From Mugil cephalus (taxonomy: Eukaryota; Chordata; Actinopteri; Mugiliformes; Mugilidae): a DNA stretch of 64,000 nucleotides. The stretch is from assembly GCF_022458985.1 (NCBI RefSeq), contig NC_061788.1, forward strand, positions 1,236,326-1,300,325, written 5' to 3'. Under the pieces are notes generated by a model. That model made no database searches, was not told the DNA's origin, and saw nothing but the letters and a program-made list of their open reading frames with translations. Shown here one piece after another: positions 31,830 through 43,454 of this stretch. A program made the translations under genes and the position numbers. Numbering within the stretch: the stretch's first letter is position 1; each line of letters starts with the position of its first letter.

Positions 31830-32224
31830 GGCTGCTAACCGAGCCGCTACCGGTACCGAGCCGCTACCGGTACCGAGCCGCCACCGGTCAACTACAGCTG
31901 CAGCGGGACCCGGAGGACAACCTGCGACACAGGAGACAAGAAACACGACCCTCATTTCAGTCCCTCATTGTTCTGTCGAGTGTTTTTCGGCTAACAGCTG
32001 ATGCTGCCTCAGCTCTGACTTAGCATTAGCCACATTAGCATCAGGTAGATACGCGGCCAGTTTCCCGTTCATCCTCCGTGAAATGTTGAAACATTCTGTT
32101 ACATCATTAAAGTCTCTCACCATGAAGACGTGGAGGGTTTAAAAATGTTTGCAGGCGAAGAAGAACAACAACAAACGACGAGAAATAAACAACGAAGATG
32201 TCGCAAGACCGAAGGTTTGTTTTT

Positions 32225-32290
32225 GTTTTTCCAGCAAAACGACGTCACCAGCACGTGGTTCCGGTTTACTTCCGCATCCGGTTATTGAAA
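32225..32290 (-). promoter_or_regulatory. wdr45: wdr45 proximal promoter with ETS-type motifs
   Basis: GGTTCCGGTTTACTTCCGCA and CATCCGGTT contain GGAA/TTCC cores with flanking CCGG, common in housekeeping vertebrate promoters. They lie just upstream of the proposed first exon. No TATA element seen. Confidence 0.35.
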
Positions 32291-32299
32291 AACCAAAAA

Positions 32300-32790
32300 C
32301 ACGATCGTGAATATCTATTAACTAATAGACGAAATGTATTTCATTAAAAATAAAATGAATGAATTATGATTATTATTATTATTATTGATGATGATAATAA
32401 TAATAAGTCGAAAATAAATATTAATAAGAATAATATAAAACTAATGATAAATCAAAATAAATAATAATTGCCAACTTAGAAACAAGAACTAGCAATTAAA
32501 ATATGGAAAACCTGCTGATGTGCAGAATATCCTGAGTCTCTCTCTCTTTCAAGGGTCTCAAGTGTTCACCACAGACAGTAGCTTATAATTTACCTGCTTT
32601 TAAGTTGCACATATGGTGTTAAAGCCGCTAAAAGATCATTTGAGTATTTACATCTCTGCATTTGAGCTTCTGACTGCAACATCTCAGGAACCTGCTGAGA
32701 AAATATTCACTTGGATTCTAGAATAAACTGATGAGGTAAAAAAATCACAGCATTTGAAAAAGAACTCATGCATCAGAAGTTTAAAGAACA
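32300..32790. other. AT-rich flank with part of a dispersed repeat
   Basis: The words CTCAGGAACCTGCTGAGAAA and TTCACTTGGATTCTAGAATA near 32680-32735 resemble the repeat at 37130-37440. No coding content. Confidence 0.4.
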
Positions 32791-32799
32791 TTGAACTCG

Positions 32800-33080
32800 C
32801 AGATTAGTGATCTGAATCTAAACATGTGAAGATTTAAGTTGTGAGAAAATGGAGCTAATCAGTAGATATGGAAAAACTGCCCCATGTCTGCCTGCGTTAA
32901 CGCTGAGGAAGTGGAAGCAGGTCAGAAATGAAACAGTGGTGAGAGGGGATCTTGATAAACTGAGACTGAAACGAGAATAAACAACACGTTGGGTAGATGC
33001 AGAAGATGGTGACGGCGATTGTGCTTCACACACCCTAGAATGAACTTCCACTTTAAAGACCACAACGTGAACTCATACTT
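32800..33080 (+). mobile_element. Dispersed repeat family D, copy 1
   Basis: Shares ordered blocks with 34990-35305: AACATGTGAAGATT, TTGTGAGAAAA, GGAGCTAATCAGTAGA, AAATGAAACAGTGGTGAGA, GGGATCTTGATAAACTGAG and CTTTAAAGACCACAACGTGA. Direct orientation, 2.2 kb apart. Confidence 0.65.
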
Positions 33081-33666
33081 TGGGTGTGTTATCTTCTCCT
33101 CCACTTACAGGTTTATTTATTTTTTGCTCTGCACCCCGTCATAAAAATGGCATTTTTATGACTTTCAAAGAAATGTAAAAGAAAAAACTGCTGCATTGCA
33201 CAACTCCTCTGCCTCTGTTGGTCTCTGACGTGGAATCATTCTTCAACTGAGTTCGTCATGTTTGGAACTTTCTTTTCAAAATCATTTGGTCGTCTTTCAA
33301 TATTTAGGCTTCATTTTATTCAAATCTTGATCCGACCTGTTTATTTTCTCCGTCCTAGTTGTGTTAAACCACGATATTTAAATGCACCAGATAAGATTTG
33401 ATTGAAGACACGATGAAGAAGATGAAGCCGTGTTGTTTATGACATAATCTCTGCTGCAGTATTTCTACAGGATCCTCTTCTGGAATCCATCAGTTATCAA
33501 ATAAAAAGAAAGACAGAGTTTCTTAAGTTATGCACATAATCCCTGAAAAAGTCAAATCTTCCAGGAGTTTGTGTCGATCGTCTCTCAGAGGAGGTGACGG
33601 GGAAGAAGGAGGGAGAGTGTCGAGGGAAGAAGGTCAGAGGTTCAACTCCTTTAAAGAGCAGCAGAG

Positions 33667-33686
33667 ATAAATGGAGGGATGGATGG

Positions 33687-33719
<33 letters not shown>

Positions 33720-33755
33720 GGGATGGATGGATGGAGGGATGAATGGAGGGATGGA
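33667..33755. repeat. (GGAT)n microsatellite
   Basis: About 20 ATGG units with GAGG interruptions. Confidence 0.95.
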
Positions 33756-34065
33756 TCCCATCTCCTCTCAGAAACACGCAGACCGCTCCGGCTGCCAACT
33801 CTATTAGTGAGATCAAACCTCTGGGGACTGAATTAATTTTGGACAGACTGTATTTTTGGCCGATGCTGAAAACGATCCATTTCTGTTATGAGTCTGTGCA
33901 ACAAGCCAAAATAGAAAAAAAAAAAAAAATGAGAAAGAGAAAGAAATACTTTGAAATGGAATACGAACATTTTCCAAGTAGTTTAGGGCTCGTTGGTGAC
34001 CATGGTCACGATAAAGAGGCAGAACATGTATTATTGTACCAATAGAAGGTCCCCACAAAGACACA

Positions 34066-34136
34066 AATGTGTGTGTGTGTGTGTGTGTGCGCGTGTGTGC
34101 GCGTGTGTGTGCGCGTGTGTGCGCGTGTGTGCGCGC

Positions 34137-34167
<31 letters not shown>

Positions 34168-34174
34168 TGTGTGC

Positions 34175-34240
<66 letters not shown>
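34066..34240. repeat. (GT)n array with GCGC interruptions
   Basis: About 175 bp of alternating purine-pyrimidine GT/GC, preceded by GTCCCCACAAAGACACAAAT. The strict alternation makes it a candidate Z-DNA former. Confidence 0.95.
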
Positions 34241-34539
34241 TGCCCAAACGTTATATAACAGAGAGAAGAACGACTGGTGACTAGTGTCTGTCCTCTGGTT
34301 ATATTTAGGAATCACTGCACGGCATCGATTCCAGTCTAGAGACACAGAGAAAGGAGCAGGTTCATTCTGGAGTTCACTGACTTTTATTTGGGTGTTAAAC
34401 TGATATAAAAGTGAGTCCTTGTGTCCAGTGTGTGAGTCTGTGAGTCCTTTACACTTAATGTTCCTGGTAACAGCTGATCAGGGTCTAACCTGATCCATTA
34501 ATCAGATCAGAACCAGCTGAGTTGTGAGATGTTGGTGGT

Positions 34540-34760
34540 TTCCTCTCATCAGCTAATGCTCCAACATTTCTACTGGATGAAGGTCAGGACTTTGACTTGT
34601 TCCTAAACATTCATCTGGTTCTTCTGGAGAACCACTGGTGTTCTTGGCTCCTTGTCTTCCTCCATGACCCAGTTTCTCTGGGTTTTCATCTCCAAACGTG
34701 ACGATGCGCAAACATTTAAACCAAACTGTTCTACTCTGGTCTCGTCTGTCCACTAAACAT
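34540..34760 (-). mobile_element. Tc1/mariner-like transposase remnant
   Basis: The reverse strand reads RIVTFGDENPEKLGHGG, comparable with the Tc1 segment around the HVWRKPGE motif, then KNTSGSP and SQSPDLHPVEMLEH, comparable with SQSPDLNPIE before the third catalytic residue. The two Tc1 blocks are joined by an internal deletion, so this is a dead fragment. Confidence 0.6.
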
Positions 34761-34989
34761 TATCTCATCTAAACTCTAAAAATCTTCTGATTCAGCTTCA
34801 TCAAACTTTTCACACAGAGAAATCAAATCAGAAATAAAATAAATTCAAATAAAAACTTAATCAGAGTTCAGAATTTGTCTGAGGGTCGTGATGTTTTTAC
34901 GTTTCAGTCCTCATCGCTTTGATCCACTGATAATCTTCACCACAAACAGCAGCTGCAGCAGCTGCAGTGAACGAGCGGTTTTTACGGGA

Positions 34990-35305
34990 CTGAATCCGAA
35001 CATGTGAAGATTGTCAGTCAAGTTGTGAGAAAACGGAGCTAATCAGTAGAGATGAAAAACAATTTCCTGTTGTCTTCTCAGAAGTAGTTGTCTTCCCCCT
35101 GCCGCTGTCTCAGCCACACGCCTGCCTGGGTTAAACCTGAGGAAATGGAAGCACATCAAAAATGAAACAGTGGTGAGACGGGATCTTGATAAACTGAGGC
35201 TGAAGAGAGAAAACACAGCACATCGGGGAGACGCAGAAGATCGAGGGCGATGGCGCAGTCACACTATCTTGAAGAAACTTTGCCTTTAAAGACCACAACG
35301 TGAAT
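34990..35305 (+). mobile_element. Dispersed repeat family D, copy 2
   Basis: Second, diverged copy of the element at 32800-33080, with an extra insert around 35075-35130. Confidence 0.65.
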
Positions 35306-35519
35306 CTTTATGCTTCAGTTCTTCTAATTCTGACGCCTTCCTCCAAACAAAGCAGCTTTGCCTCCTTTTGTTCCCGTCTGCATCGTTTTCCATCCGGCTC
35401 GAACGGTTTGATTCCTCCTGAGTCACATGGTTCGTTCTGTCTGTGTCCATCCTCCTCCAACACCTTTTATTCTGGCCTTTTTGTAAGAAACGCCTTTTTA
35501 GGACAAACTCAAAGTAGCT

Positions 35520-36440
35520 GAACGCTGTTGATGAACATGTTGGATCATTCATGGTCTCGGTCTCTTTTTAAAGACTCTGAAGTTTCTGTCACTACAGTCA
35601 GAATCTCTCTAAGTGGTTTAGTTCTGGAGGAATCAAAGTTAGAACACAGTTAAAAAATAAGAAGTTGTTATTTCACCTGAACTTTTTTTTGCTACCTGAT
35701 GCCTTCAGAGGAAACTGGGGACAGATCTCACCTGGATAACACATGATTATCAGAGAATAAAGTCTCACCTGCTTCCAGTTCAAATTTCATATAAAAATGA
35801 CCAAAACTGAGTTTATTGAACCTTTTTTTCTAACTGTGTCGTTTGGACACATTTTGAATAAAACGGCCGTAACCTCTGAAAGCTTCAACCTTCAGTCATG
35901 ATCTTGGGCTCCACTGAAAGGTGACATTCAGAGGAATTAGATTTATAATTAGAGTAACGGATTGAAAGAAGGGGGAGGGACTTCTCTCCAGCACTGACTC
36001 TCAGTGGATTTAAAAACAGTGGTAAAATGTTGTGTATTTTTTGACAAAATATGAAGATTGCGACGTCTCTCCTTCTTCGTCCAAGATGGTAAAACAGCTC
36101 TTTGTGGATTTTTGTGCAGCTAAAAGTAGTTTTTGGACTGAAAATACGACTTAAATGAACAGTTTGGACCCTTATCGATACAAACGGAGCGTTTTAGACC
36201 CGGATAATATTGATTGTTGGATCGACATGAAGCTTTTCTGGTGAGTTTGTGCTCATTTCTCGTTTTTATTGTTTTGAACGAAATGTGTTGGTTTGTGTCG
36301 GCTGTGTCGGTTGAATCCTATAACGGATAATATCACTGAAATCAGAAAAAAGAGCTTTCCAACGACATAGAGCATGTAGCATTTACTCAACACGACTCAC
36401 GTACAGAGCTCCGATTCGTTCAAATAATTACTGCCGTAGT
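35520..36440 (-). mobile_element. Dispersed repeat family C, long copy (about 0.9-1 kb)
   Basis: Its left end (GAACATGTTGGATCATTCATG, then AAGTGGTTTAGTTCTGGAGG) is the reverse complement of the right end of copies 6232-6500 and 26624-26945. Its right end (ATGTAGCATTTACTCAACAC and GAGCTCCGATTCGTTCA) is the reverse complement of their left end. The roughly 650 bp between is absent from the short copies. No transposase frame seen, so probably non-autonomous. Confidence 0.55.
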
Positions 36441-36599
36441 AGTTATATAATATATCAGGAACCTGAAGATGAAGCAGTTTGAACATCATTGAGTTGTTTC
36501 CTCTTCGGTTACTCAGCCAATTTCTCGTCTGTTACTCTTATTGTGCCTGGAGGTGGTGAAAGGAAATTGTCTGTGATTACTATACACTAGGCTGTTTGC

Positions 36600-37060
36600 T
36601 TATTTGTTTTCCTCATATCGTCGTGATGGGAAACATGATTGCAGTCTGATTTATGCCCACGGGAGAACTCGCTCCAGTGAGTCTGGAGGAAGTGTGGGTT
36701 CGGCATCGATGTTGACTTTACTGATCAGACTCCCAATCAGACTCTGGCTACAAACTCACAAGATGGCGCCACTCGTATCTCCGGGGAAACAGCATCAGTT
36801 TGGACCAATGACAGGAGCAGGAGAGGTGGCGTCCATGTTTATATACAGTCTATGTCTAGAACCAAACACCGAGATCTTTGCTGGAGCAGAAACAGCCGGA
36901 AGATACAAGAACTTTTTAAAGAAAGAAATTCATTGAGAACTTGCCTGAGAATCATGACGTTTTTAACTTTTCCTCTGTATCATAATGATCCACTCACTGA
37001 CTTCTGTCTATAAACTCATGGTTAAAAGTAGTAGCTGCTAATTGCTAATTCGGCTGCTTT
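36600..37060. other. Non-coding stretch with a dispersed-repeat end
   Basis: Contains AAGATGGCGCCACTCG and ends of the TTTATATACAGTCTATG repeat (36838-36854). The 110-codon open frame here is not recognised as a gene. Confidence 0.35.
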
Positions 37061-37129
37061 TAATTCCACTGATGTGATACATATAACAAATAATGATAAT
37101 ATCCACGTCTTTTACGTTTGTACGTACCA

Positions 37130-37440
37130 TGATTGTAATATCTCGGGAACCCACCGAGCAATTTCCTTGAAATTTGGCAGAAATGTTGACTTGGAAATGA
37201 GGTTCGACTGATCCACTGACTGTGACGAAAGGTAACTTTATGTGATACCTGTAACAAATATAAACCTAAAACAGATAATTGGTAAATAAGTTAATTGAGT
37301 ATTTACGTGTTTACAGTCATATTCCTGTGGATCTTTCAGCAAATTACTTAAGATTTGGCAGAAATGTTCATTTGGACTTGAGGATGAATTGATAAGAAAT
37401 TGGAGGTGAAAGGTCATTGAACGTGACTGAAAATTCGCAT
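37130..37440 (+). mobile_element. Dispersed repeat family E, two tandem-like copies
   Basis: GATTTGGCAGAAATGTTCAT TTGGAC with GAGGATGAATTGAT and GTGAAAGGTCATTGAACGTG (37320-37430) repeats, in diverged form, AATTTGGCAGAAATGTTGAC and GAGGTTCGACTGATCC (37160-37240). From memory this is a common teleost repeat type. Confidence 0.55.
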
Positions 37441-37995
37441 GTGTCCAAATGTTTATTAAAATCCTGGACTTGGATGGAAACTAAATTTAGAAACCTTTAG
37501 AAATAATAATAATTATGACCTAAATAACCGGCAGTGGCAGCTACAGCAGAACATGAACATCAGATCATCAGTGTTTCCTTTCAGAGCCGCAGCTGCTCAG
37601 AGGAAGAATCAAGCATCAAGTTGTGGTGTAAAATATCATCAGACAATCTTATTTCATCTCTCGTCTCCTCTAACGAGCTGTGATGTCAGCCACGATTAAC
37701 CCTGTGATCGGCTTTAATCTCATTTTGGGGCTCGCAGGACATCTGGAGCAGATAATGAACGTTTGGAAACCAGAAGAGACCAAGAAGGCTGAGGACACTC
37801 TGAACTACAGCAGAGGCAACGCTTACGCTGCTGTAGTTTATGGTGACGTTTAAAATCTGAAATCTCACAGAATTTAGGTGTTTTTTGTAGGAAAAATGCC
37901 TCTAACAGATCCTCCATCAACACCTGGTCTCACCTGGTCTCATCTACCTGCTGTTAATGAATTAATACGTGTCTCCATTAATTCGTCTTCAACCA

Positions 37996-38150
37996 GAACT
38001 AGAGATCTGGTCTCAGTCTGTGTGTGAATCAGCAGCAGCGCCACCATGTGGTCAGTAGAATATTGTATCAGCTGCTGCCTCTGATGGATCTCTACCTGCC
38101 ACTGGACCAGAACCAGGAAGGAAGGAAGGAAGGAAGGAAGGAAGGAAGGA
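37996..38150 (+). mobile_element. Dispersed repeat family A, copy 3, with (GGAA)n tail
   Basis: CAGAACTAGAGATCTGGTCTC, CAGCGCCACCATGTGGTCAG, CTGATGGATCTCTACCTGCC and ACTGGACCAGAACCAGGAAG, then (GGAA)9. It is the clearest copy with the tetranucleotide continuing directly from the element end. Confidence 0.7.
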
Positions 38151-38199
38151 AGTTAAGTTTCATCCAAGTATCTTCTTCAGTTCAAATGAAATTCTAAAT

Positions 38200-39530
38200 A
38201 CATCTATACCAGATACCGTATATCTAAACCATATATCTACCATTTATATGTCTATACTATAGATCTGTCTTATTTATATCTACCAGGACCTGGGTGACTG
38301 TTCACAGACGTACGTAACACGAATGTTTTGTCTCTGATCCAGACGAATGTGAACACCTCATCCTACTGGAGGACAGATTAATCTCCACCGGCGCCAGACT
38401 CTCTCCATCACAACATCTTTATTATTATTTTAAATATAATTCACCCACAGTGCGTTTCTGTCCTCATGGTGCAGGACCAGAGCAGCTGGTGGAACAGCTG
38501 CCCTCCGCTCCGTCACTCAGACGAGCCGAGACCGTTTTCATCAGCCAGTCGCTGTTAATCACCTTCAGGAAATAAAATGAATTTAAATAAAATAAAACAT
38601 GAAAAAACAGTCACAAACAATGGAGCGTCCTCCCACTCTCCGTCTCTGCTCAGTATGAGGAGTTTAGGAAGGTGATGAAGACGATGAAGATGCTCTTCGT
38701 CCACACACAGATGATTGTCCAGGGACATGAGTCAGGACTGTAAAACCTCTGAGTTTATGGAAGCAGGAAACTCTTCAGCGTGAGAAATAGTCCGGCTCAA
38801 AAAGCTGGATGAAAGTTGGAGATTTCTTGTTTGTCCATAAATCAGAGTTTTGGACAAATGAAGTGGAGCTGGTGCAGGAGAAACCTGGTGATTAACAACC
38901 AGAACCAGAAAAGACTTAAAGCCAGATATAGTTACACAAACAGGGAACTCACCGTGTGGTGTTTGTTTTATTATTATTATTAAAATGTTGATTTTTATTG
39001 ACGAATAAATGTGTCAATAAAAATGAAAATAAAAATTTAAAAATGTTCATGAAAAAATAGTTTTTTGGATAAATGAAAGAAAGAAGGAAGGAAAAGAAAG
39101 ACTAAAGGAAGGAAGTAAAGAAGGACTCTGCATGTTAGCCAATAATTAGCACCTGTGGATTATCAGGCCTCCACATATTACACTCGTTTAACAGATGAGA
39201 TGAAGCAGACGTCATTAGTTCAAGCTTTTCTCTGGAGGATTCTTCATGGTATCAAACGCTGACGTGACACAAACACACATGAATCCACATTCTGTCGCTT
39301 CACGTCCCATTAGCAGCTAATTAAGACCTGAATGATCTCCTTAGGGAGGGAGGGGGGTGTTCTACCTAACAGCTCCTCACCCCACATTAATGGGGGGGTG
39401 AGGAGCATTTCACACTATGGACAATGTGAAGGAAACTCAAGGGACTGGGACTGAACAGAAAACCACTAATCAGGGAGGATGGGGAACCAGTGATGGGGGG
39501 GGGGCATCACTTAGCTGTTCTTGAGCTAAC
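38200..39530. other. Non-coding region
   Basis: No exon, repeat family or array recognised apart from short GAAG-rich sequence at 39066-39120 and G runs at 39349-39358, 39396-39402 and 39496-39503. Confidence 0.4.
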
Positions 39531-39970
39531 AGGCTGTTTGGCTGTTTCTTAGCTTATCGTATCTAGCTAATTTTTTTTCTTTTTTTCTGTTTTTTTTCAG
39601 CTGTTTGTAACTGTTTGGTTAGCTAACTGTTTTAGCTAATTGTTCTTAAGCTGTTTTTTCACCTAGCCGTTTTTAGCTAATTATTCTAAGCTGTTTTTTA
39701 ACTAATCGTTTTTAAGCTAATCGTTTTTAGCTAATGTTGTTAAGCTGTTTTTTCACCTAGCCGTTTTTAGCTAATTATTCTAAGCTGTTTTTTTAACTAG
39801 TCGTTTTTAAGCTAATCGTTTTTAGCTAATTCTTGTTCAGCTATTTTTCATCTACCCATTTTAGCTAATTGTTTATTTAGCTAGTTGTTTTTTAGATAAC
39901 TGTTTTAGCTAACCGTGTTTAGGCTCACAGTTTTCTAGCTAACCGTTGTGTAGCTAACTGTTGCTAAAGT
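39530..39970. repeat. Degenerate TTTTTAGCTAATTGTT repeat
   Basis: Recurring AGCTAAT-CGTTTTTAGCTAAT words. An approximately 100-bp block (TAAGCTGTTTTTTCACCTAG CCGTTTTTAGCTAATTATTC) is present twice, at 39649 and 39741. Confidence 0.8.
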
Positions 39971-40004
39971 GCTATGATGTGGTGCTGCTGCAGTTGCTCA
40001 GGTC

Positions 40005-40230
40005 CAGGTTCGTCAACACAGTGAAAGAGGTTCAGGGAGCATGAGACCAGATCAGAGTCCTGACCTGAACCCATAGAGAAGGTTTGGGACGAGCTGGAGA
40101 AGCTTTGATCAGATCTAACATAAGATCTGAACTAAAAGCACTGGATGAAAATAAATCTGGAGACATTGGAGAAGCTTCTTATTGAAACAAAGCCGCAGAG
40201 AATGAAGCTGGAGTCAAAGCTCAGACTGAA
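40005..40230 (+). mobile_element. Tc1/mariner-like transposase C-terminal remnant
   Basis: Translation across one frameshift near 40072 gives RPDQSPDLNP, then EKVWDELEKL and further down ALDENKSGDIGEASY. This is the end of a Tc1-type transposase around the last catalytic Asp/Glu. The frameshift and in-frame stops show a decayed copy. Confidence 0.75.
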
Positions 40231-40744
40231 ATGAAATGAATGTTTTTAGTCGTCGCTGATAGAGACGTGTGTTAACATCCAGGACAACAAACAGCTCCTC
40301 TATAGAAAACTAGAACAGAGCGTCCTGACTGTGTGTGGGCGTCACAGTGTGGAGACATTAATATTAAACAGAGATTATTAAGTTTGGCTCTAATGTCTCA
40401 GAGGCAGAATTTCTCCGTCTCAACGCTCTCATCGTCCTCTTGTCATGTTCCAGGTCGTTATGAGACGAAGTCAACGACGTTTGAAGAGATTTAAAGCTCG
40501 TCTTAAAAGATTCCTGCACAGTGAATGAGACGCTATAGTTACAGCTGTAACAGATAAATGCATGAGGACGTGGACGTAGTTTAAAGTTTAATGTGCTGGT
40601 GAGGGCGTCTTCTAATGTTAGCGAACACTTAGCTCTTTGCCGCTGCCGTAGTTTAAAGTCGTATCTCTTTTCAGTTGTAAATGAAGCACATTGACACGAC
40701 TGTAGTTCAAGTTCATTCTGTTGGGTTTGTGTGTTTCTCATGTT

Positions 40745-40870
40745 TTATGAGCATCAACCTGCCTTAGGGACAACAGATGCAAATTAGCCTCAGCTACAAC
40801 CTGACATATTTATGTTATTTATAATTCGTTCGTTAATATGCTCTGTCTGTAATTTAAATAAAGTATAAAA
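40745..40870 (+). mobile_element. Probable 3' end of a retroelement copy
   Basis: GGGACAACAGATGCAAATTAG CC, then TTTAAATAAAGTATAAA. By recollection, similar phrases end many teleost LINE/SINE-type copies, but I cannot assign a class. Confidence 0.3.
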
Positions 40871-41064
40871 ACAAAAGTGGGCAGCATAGACGTCAGCGTG
40901 AATATTAGCATCGTTGTTTTGTCTATTGCAATTTTGTCTCTTTTGCAAAGTAAACAAACTCAGCACAGAACAGAAAATGTCTGAGTGCTGCAGTGATCGA
41001 TAAACTATGTCTCAGTCTTCCAGATCTGGGTTTATGTCCAAAAGGCGTTTATACAAAGAAGCAG

Positions 41065-41240
41065 CTGGACTTGTAGAGTTTCTTGAAGACGTTTCATCTG
41101 AGAAGCTTCTTCAGTTCTAAGAGACTGGAGGGAAGATGAGGTTAAAACAGGAAAAACTGGATAAAACCACCAGAAACTTGCTGGACTTGTGTCTGAAAGA
41201 ACCAAAAACTGGTCCCAAGCTGCATATAAACACAGTTCAC
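41065..41240 (+). mobile_element. Dispersed repeat with TTGAAGACGTTTCATCTGAG motif
   Basis: GTAGAGTTTCTTGAAGACGT TTCATCTGAGAAGCTTCTTC AGTTCTAAGAG is a phrase I recall as highly repeated in teleosts; class uncertain. Single copy in this window. Confidence 0.4.
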
Positions 41241-41249
41241 ATCAGGATT

Positions 41250-43440
41250 AGGTCTAATTCACGTACGCTGCCAATAAGGATCATGTAGCTGCTGGAGCCG
41301 AACCTGAAGACAGGATTCAGAAAGGCACAAATAACGTGTTTGATTTTGTTTTACAAATACTTATTTTGAACAAATAGTTTGTCTCTGACTGGTGGTGATG
41401 GTTAATAAACCCCTAGTAGCTACACATTTAATTTGTTTGACTGAAAAAAGATCTGTTTCGGGGAAACTAACAGGAAGACTGATCTTGCGGGAGTGTTTTG
41501 GGATCTGAATGAGCAGCTCTCAGCCCTGGAGCTTCTACATCGACACGGTCGGCTAATTTAGGACGAGTTTCATACTGAGCTGCCACATTCCCGGGCCGAT
41601 TGGAGGCCATTTCAAACTCTCTCACACTGAAGGACGAGACGTGAGTTTGATGCAGTGTGAACGAGGCTTTAGTCGCCTGCACTGAGAGCTCTGCTTTATT
41701 TTTACATTCCTACCTGTAGATGAATCCAGACCTAAATGAGCTGAATGAAGATGTGGGTCTGCAGGATCCAGAGGGAACACCTCAGCATTAATGATCCGGT
41801 GACACTGGGAGATATTTTATAATGAACTTTTTGTTCCTCCCTCCAGACATTTTAGTTCAGTCCGGTGATTTAATGCAGTGGTGATTATCAGCGTATTAAT
41901 CTGGTCGACTGTCCTCAGAGCTACACTTTCAGTTACACGTCTGTCGCTGGGTTTGAAGTCTACTGGAAAGATTTTAGGCTCTTTTTAACACAATGCTTCT
42001 GCTGTAGGTTAACGTTTGTTGTGTCAGATCTTTGATGGAGCAGAGTCTCCAGATAAACCATCATGTCATTACAGGATCCTTCAGCAGAACATCTGAAAAC
42101 CATCTCCAGTCTTAACGTCTCGTTCTACTTTCAACTGGATTCAGCAACAAAAAACATCAGGACGACAGGACTTTAATGATCGATTAGGGAAGCGTGGATC
42201 AGGTCCAGGTGAGTATCAGGTCATGTGACCTTCAGGCGATAGAAACCTGAACTCCCCGTTAGACATTAAGAGTCGTCTTCGTTTCAGCTCGTTCTTTAAT
42301 TTATACCAGAACCTTCACAGACCACAAAAACAAGCTCTGTGTTCTGACTCTTTGGTTTTTATTCACTCCCTTCTTTCTAAACATCCCGTGGTAAAGGGGG
42401 GGGGGCATATGTTCCTTAGTTACAGAAGTCTGAAAACAAGATGGCCGCCTCCACCAAAGCTCTGGCCTTGTCTCAATATGACCTGGTGGAAACTTGGTGT
42501 GTTCAATGTTTACTTTTTTTTTAATGCAAAGTAAAAAATAAATAAATAAATAAATTAAAACCTTCTTGATATTAACTCCCCCTCTTAACTAAATTTAGGC
42601 TATTTAAGTTGCACAAATTATAATGAAGTTGAACCAACTCAAGAGTTTTTTACTAGAATTATTTCCAATGATGAAATATTCAAAAGTTTAAACTGTAGAA
42701 AAAAAATCCGCTATTTATCCCAGTTTAACACGATGGTGTTTGTCTCTTTTGGTTTTACCAGGCTAATGGTTTTAGCCGTTGTTAGCGCGACATGAGCTTG
42801 TAGTTCTCATATTCAATTACACTAAAACAGCATTTTAACGTGTGTATGTGGAACGATGCTGATTTAATGCAACGAATCAGAAGAGCTGATAAACTGAATA
42901 TTACAGGAGCTTCTAGTGACTGTTTACACACGGGGCGGCCATCTTGGAAACTGAACTCGGGCGCAGTGAAGATTCTGCTGCTTCAGGGGGAAGTTCCAGT
43001 TTAAGTACAAACGTAACGCAGCATCTGTTTCCATTTCTACTCCCAGGTTGTGGAACACAGTAAGAGCTTGTGTTGATGTGAAGCGACGTCTTGGGGGGTT
43101 GACGCGCTCCTGTGTCCAGAGCCCAAATACAAGTCAGGAGTAAAAGGAGGAGGTGTATAATGTATAACGTTCCTGCAGGAAAAAATAAATAAGTCATGTT
43201 TGTCTCTGTGTGAAGAGGCAACTGTTTGGTTTCCATCGTTTACACATGATGATAATAGACGTGCAAACAGGATATAAACAGAATATAAAACACACCAGGA
43301 CGAGTTCTTCCTGTTTTCCTTCCCTCAGTTCTGACTGTCAGGCTCCGATCGGACGCTTCTTCCTTTATAAAAACCTTTTCACAGCTACACTCAGTCTGCG
43401 TTAAATAACCTCCCTCACAGACGACTAATGGAAGGATTTA
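41250..43440. other. Non-coding region
   Basis: No splice-bounded coding block recognised. G-rich run at 42397-42405. Small open frames (for example 41467-41682 and 42913-43236, - strand) show no family signature. Confidence 0.4.
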
Positions 43441-43454
43441 TCTGACACAGTCAG

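Noticed and set aside
33625-33650. GGTTCAACTCC, a possible tRNA/SINE B box; similar AGGTCGAATCCCC at 49016
   Set aside because: No A box at the right distance and no cloverleaf could be drawn, so no tRNA or tRNA-SINE is called.
36604-36936. 110-codon frame
   Set aside because: Contains the end of a dispersed repeat (TTTATATACAGTCTATG) and no conserved domain.
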